This document shows positions 62,708 to 64,000 of a stretch of DNA of 64,000 bases, in pieces. Location of the stretch: assembly GCA_000335735.1 (NCBI GenBank), contig AMYY01000007.1:43729-107728 (forward strand), in the 5' to 3' direction. Source of the stretch: an alpha proteobacterium L41A (lineage in GTDB: Bacteria; Pseudomonadota; Alphaproteobacteria; Caulobacterales; Caulobacteraceae). The number at the start of each line of letters is the position of its first letter. Within the stretch, counting starts at the first letter, position 1. The notes under the pieces were generated by a model, which did no database searches, was not told the DNA's origin, and saw nothing but the letters and a program-made list of their open reading frames with translations. The position numbers and the translations under genes were made by a program.

Positions 62708-63292
62708 ATGAACACTGAAGACGTCCTCAATGAGTTTCGCGACGCAGGCGCCCTGCGCGAAGGCCATTTCGTCCTGTCGTCAGGTCTGCACAGCCCGGTC
62801 TTCCTGCAGAAAAATCTGGTCTTCATGGACGGCGCGCGATGCGAGCGCCTGTGCAAGGCGCTGGCGGACAAGATCACGGCCACGGTCGGCCCGGTCGATG
62901 TCGCCATTTCACCGGCCGTGGGCGGCATCATCCCCGGTTACGAGACGGCCAAACACCTGAGGGTCCGTTCGATGTATGTCGAGCGCGAGGGGGGTGCATT
63001 CAAACTGCGTCGCGGGTTCTCGGTCGAGCCGGGCGAAAAGGTCGTCATGGTCGAGGACATCGTCACGACTGGCCTGTCATCGCGCGAATGCATCGCCGCC
63101 ATCCAGGCCGCCGGGGGCGAGGTGATCGCCGCCGCCTGTATCGTCGATCGCTCGGGCGGCAAGGCGGATGTGGGCGTGCCGCTGATCGCCCTGGCGTCGC
63201 TGGACGTGCCCGCTTACCCCGCCGATGCGCTTCCGCCTGAGCTGGCCGCGCTTCCGGTCGAAGATCCCGGCAGCCGCAGATTGTCGAAGTAG
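62708..63292 (+). CDS. pyrE: Orotate phosphoribosyltransferase
   Basis: PyrE makes OMP in pyrimidine synthesis. The 194-residue protein has [36 protein letters not shown], the PRPP motif [18 protein letters not shown] and a variable C-terminus. The length fits the alphaproteobacterial type. A short 50-bp gap separates it from the LOG gene, and pdxJ follows 4 bp later. Confidence 0.95.
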   Translation: MNTEDVLNEFRDAGALREGHFVLSSGLHSPVFLQKNLVFMDGARCERLCKALADKITATVGPVDVAISPAVGGIIPGYETAKHLRVRSMYVEREGGAFKLRRGFSVEPGEKVVMVEDIVTTGLSSRECIAAIQAAGGEVIAAACIVDRSGGKADVGVPLIALASLDVPAYPADALPPELAALPVEDPGSRRLSK

Positions 63293-63296
63293 AGCC

Positions 63297-64000
63297 ATGC
63301 GCGAACGGGTCAGGCTGGGCGTCAACATCGACCACGTCGCCACGGTACGAAATGCGCGGGGAGGGACGCATCCCGATCCCGCGCGCGCGGCCGAGGCGGC
63401 GCTGGCGGCCGGGGCCGATGGCATCACCGCCCACCTGCGCGAAGACCGCCGCCACATCACCGACGCCGACATCGACGTGCTCAGCGCCCTGTGCGCCCGC
63501 GCTGGCAAGCCGCTGAATCTGGAAATGGCGGTGACGGACGAGATGCTGGCCATCGCTCTGCGCCACCGGCCGCACGCCGCCTGTCTTGTGCCGGAGCGGC
63601 GCGAAGAGGTCACGACCGAAGGTGGTCTGGCGGTCGCGGGTCACGAAGGACGAATCGCGCCTGTGGTCAAGGCGCTGGCGGACGCCGGCATCAGGGTCTC
63701 GCTATTCATCGAACCGTCCGAAGCGCAGGTCGAGGCCGCCGCCGCCGTCGGCGCCCAGGTGGTCGAGTTCCATACCGGTCGCTACTGCCACTTGACCGAT
63801 CCGGCAGAGCGGGAGGTTGAGTTCGAACGTCTCGCCGCCGCCGCCGCCCAGGCCGACATCCTGGGGCTCGAGGTCCATGCAGGCCATGGGCTGGACTACC
63901 ACACGGCCCCGCGCATGCTGGCGATCTCAGAAATCCGCGAGTTGAACATCGGTCATTTCCTGATCGGCGACTCGATCTTCATCGGCCTGGACGGGGCGAT
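63297..64000 (+). CDS. pdxJ: Pyridoxine 5'-phosphate synthase, cut by the window end
   Basis: The first 234 residues are present in an open frame that runs off the window. PdxJ forms pyridoxine 5'-phosphate from 1-deoxyxylulose 5-phosphate and 3-amino-2-oxopropyl phosphate. [17 protein letters not shown] opens the TIM barrel, [14 protein letters not shown] holds the substrate site, [25 protein letters not shown] the middle strand and [16 protein letters not shown] the last. The start is 4 bp after pyrE. Confidence 0.96.
   Translation, partial: MRERVRLGVNIDHVATVRNARGGTHPDPARAAEAALAAGADGITAHLREDRRHITDADIDVLSALCARAGKPLNLEMAVTDEMLAIALRHRPHAACLVPERREEVTTEGGLAVAGHEGRIAPVVKALADAGIRVSLFIEPSEAQVEAAAAVGAQVVEFHTGRYCHLTDPAEREVEFERLAAAAAQADILGLEVHAGHGLDYHTAPRMLAISEIRELNIGHFLIGDSIFIGLDGA

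Overview
The window is high-GC chromosomal DNA from an alphaproteobacterium of the Caulobacteraceae, most likely Brevundimonas or a close relative. This is inferred from the circularly permuted two-piece tmRNA with an ANDNF-type tag, an alpha-type SspB, an E1-beta subunit carrying its own lipoyl domain, the gene order smpB / folK / rpoZ / rel / pyrE / pdxJ, and the overall codon style. I see no insertion sequence, prophage, CRISPR array or integrated element. Nearly every base is coding, with short gaps and many 1-4 bp stop/start overlaps (ATGA, GTGA, TTGA, TAATG), so most genes sit in tightly coupled operons.

Layout. 0.1-3.3 kb: hfq, hflX and a cation/proton antiporter. 3.3-6.1 kb (minus): sugar-type transporter, mazG and a HAD phosphatase. 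6.2-9 kb: an M15 peptidoglycan peptidase, an HELTH-motif protein, wrbA and an extradiol dioxygenase. 9-10.6 kb (minus): an acyl-CoA/ACP ligase. 10.7-13.8 kb: lipA, ratA-like, an FAD oxidoreductase and an acetyltransferase. 13.9-22.4 kb: rpmF, a lipoprotein, eno, ftsB and the pyruvate dehydrogenase operon (pdhA-pdhB-pdhC-gpx-lpd). 22.5-31 kb: DUF3606, a UvrD/PcrA helicase, SIMPL/RHH/YbaY envelope genes, a drug/metabolite exporter, a patatin lipoprotein and fumC. 31-34.5 kb: a RusA-like nuclease, sspB, ssrA, miaA and apbC/mrp. 34.6-40.3 kb: an ene-reductase, then thyA/hydrolase/mazG-like/folA/ybjQ (minus), DUF924 and a divergent ilvC. 40.3-41.9 kb: three tRNAs (Pro-CGG, Gln-TTG, Leu-TAG) and dps. 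42-49 kb: an amino-acid permease, hrpB, an MFS symporter and two RNA methyltransferases. 49-56 kb: a glycosyltransferase, a TetR regulator with a BtuFCD-like importer, and a lytic transglycosylase. 56-64 kb: dapA, smpB, a family-5-type uracil-DNA glycosylase, a NYN nuclease, folK, rpoZ, rel/spoT, a LOG-family gene, pyrE and pdxJ (cut by the window end).

Functional themes. Three trans-translation components lie in the window: the tmRNA, its partner SmpB, and the SspB adaptor that delivers tagged proteins to ClpXP. Central carbon genes (eno, the PDH complex, fumC) stand with lipA, which makes the cofactor for the PDH lipoyl domains. One-carbon and thymidylate genes (thyA, folA, folK) occur with MazG-type NTP pyrophosphatases. 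Envelope remodelling is represented by the M15 peptidase, Slt and ftsB.

I did not find an obviously new multi-gene system. The points most worth a second look are: the (p)ppGpp synthetase gene, which has no ATG/GTG/TTG start upstream of its conserved N-terminus but has a CTG behind a perfect AGGAGG; two divergent gene pairs whose ATG start codons overlap in a shared CATG; a divergent ketol-acid reductoisomerase; the M15/HELTH peptidase pair; and several palindromes at promoters or ribosome-binding sites.
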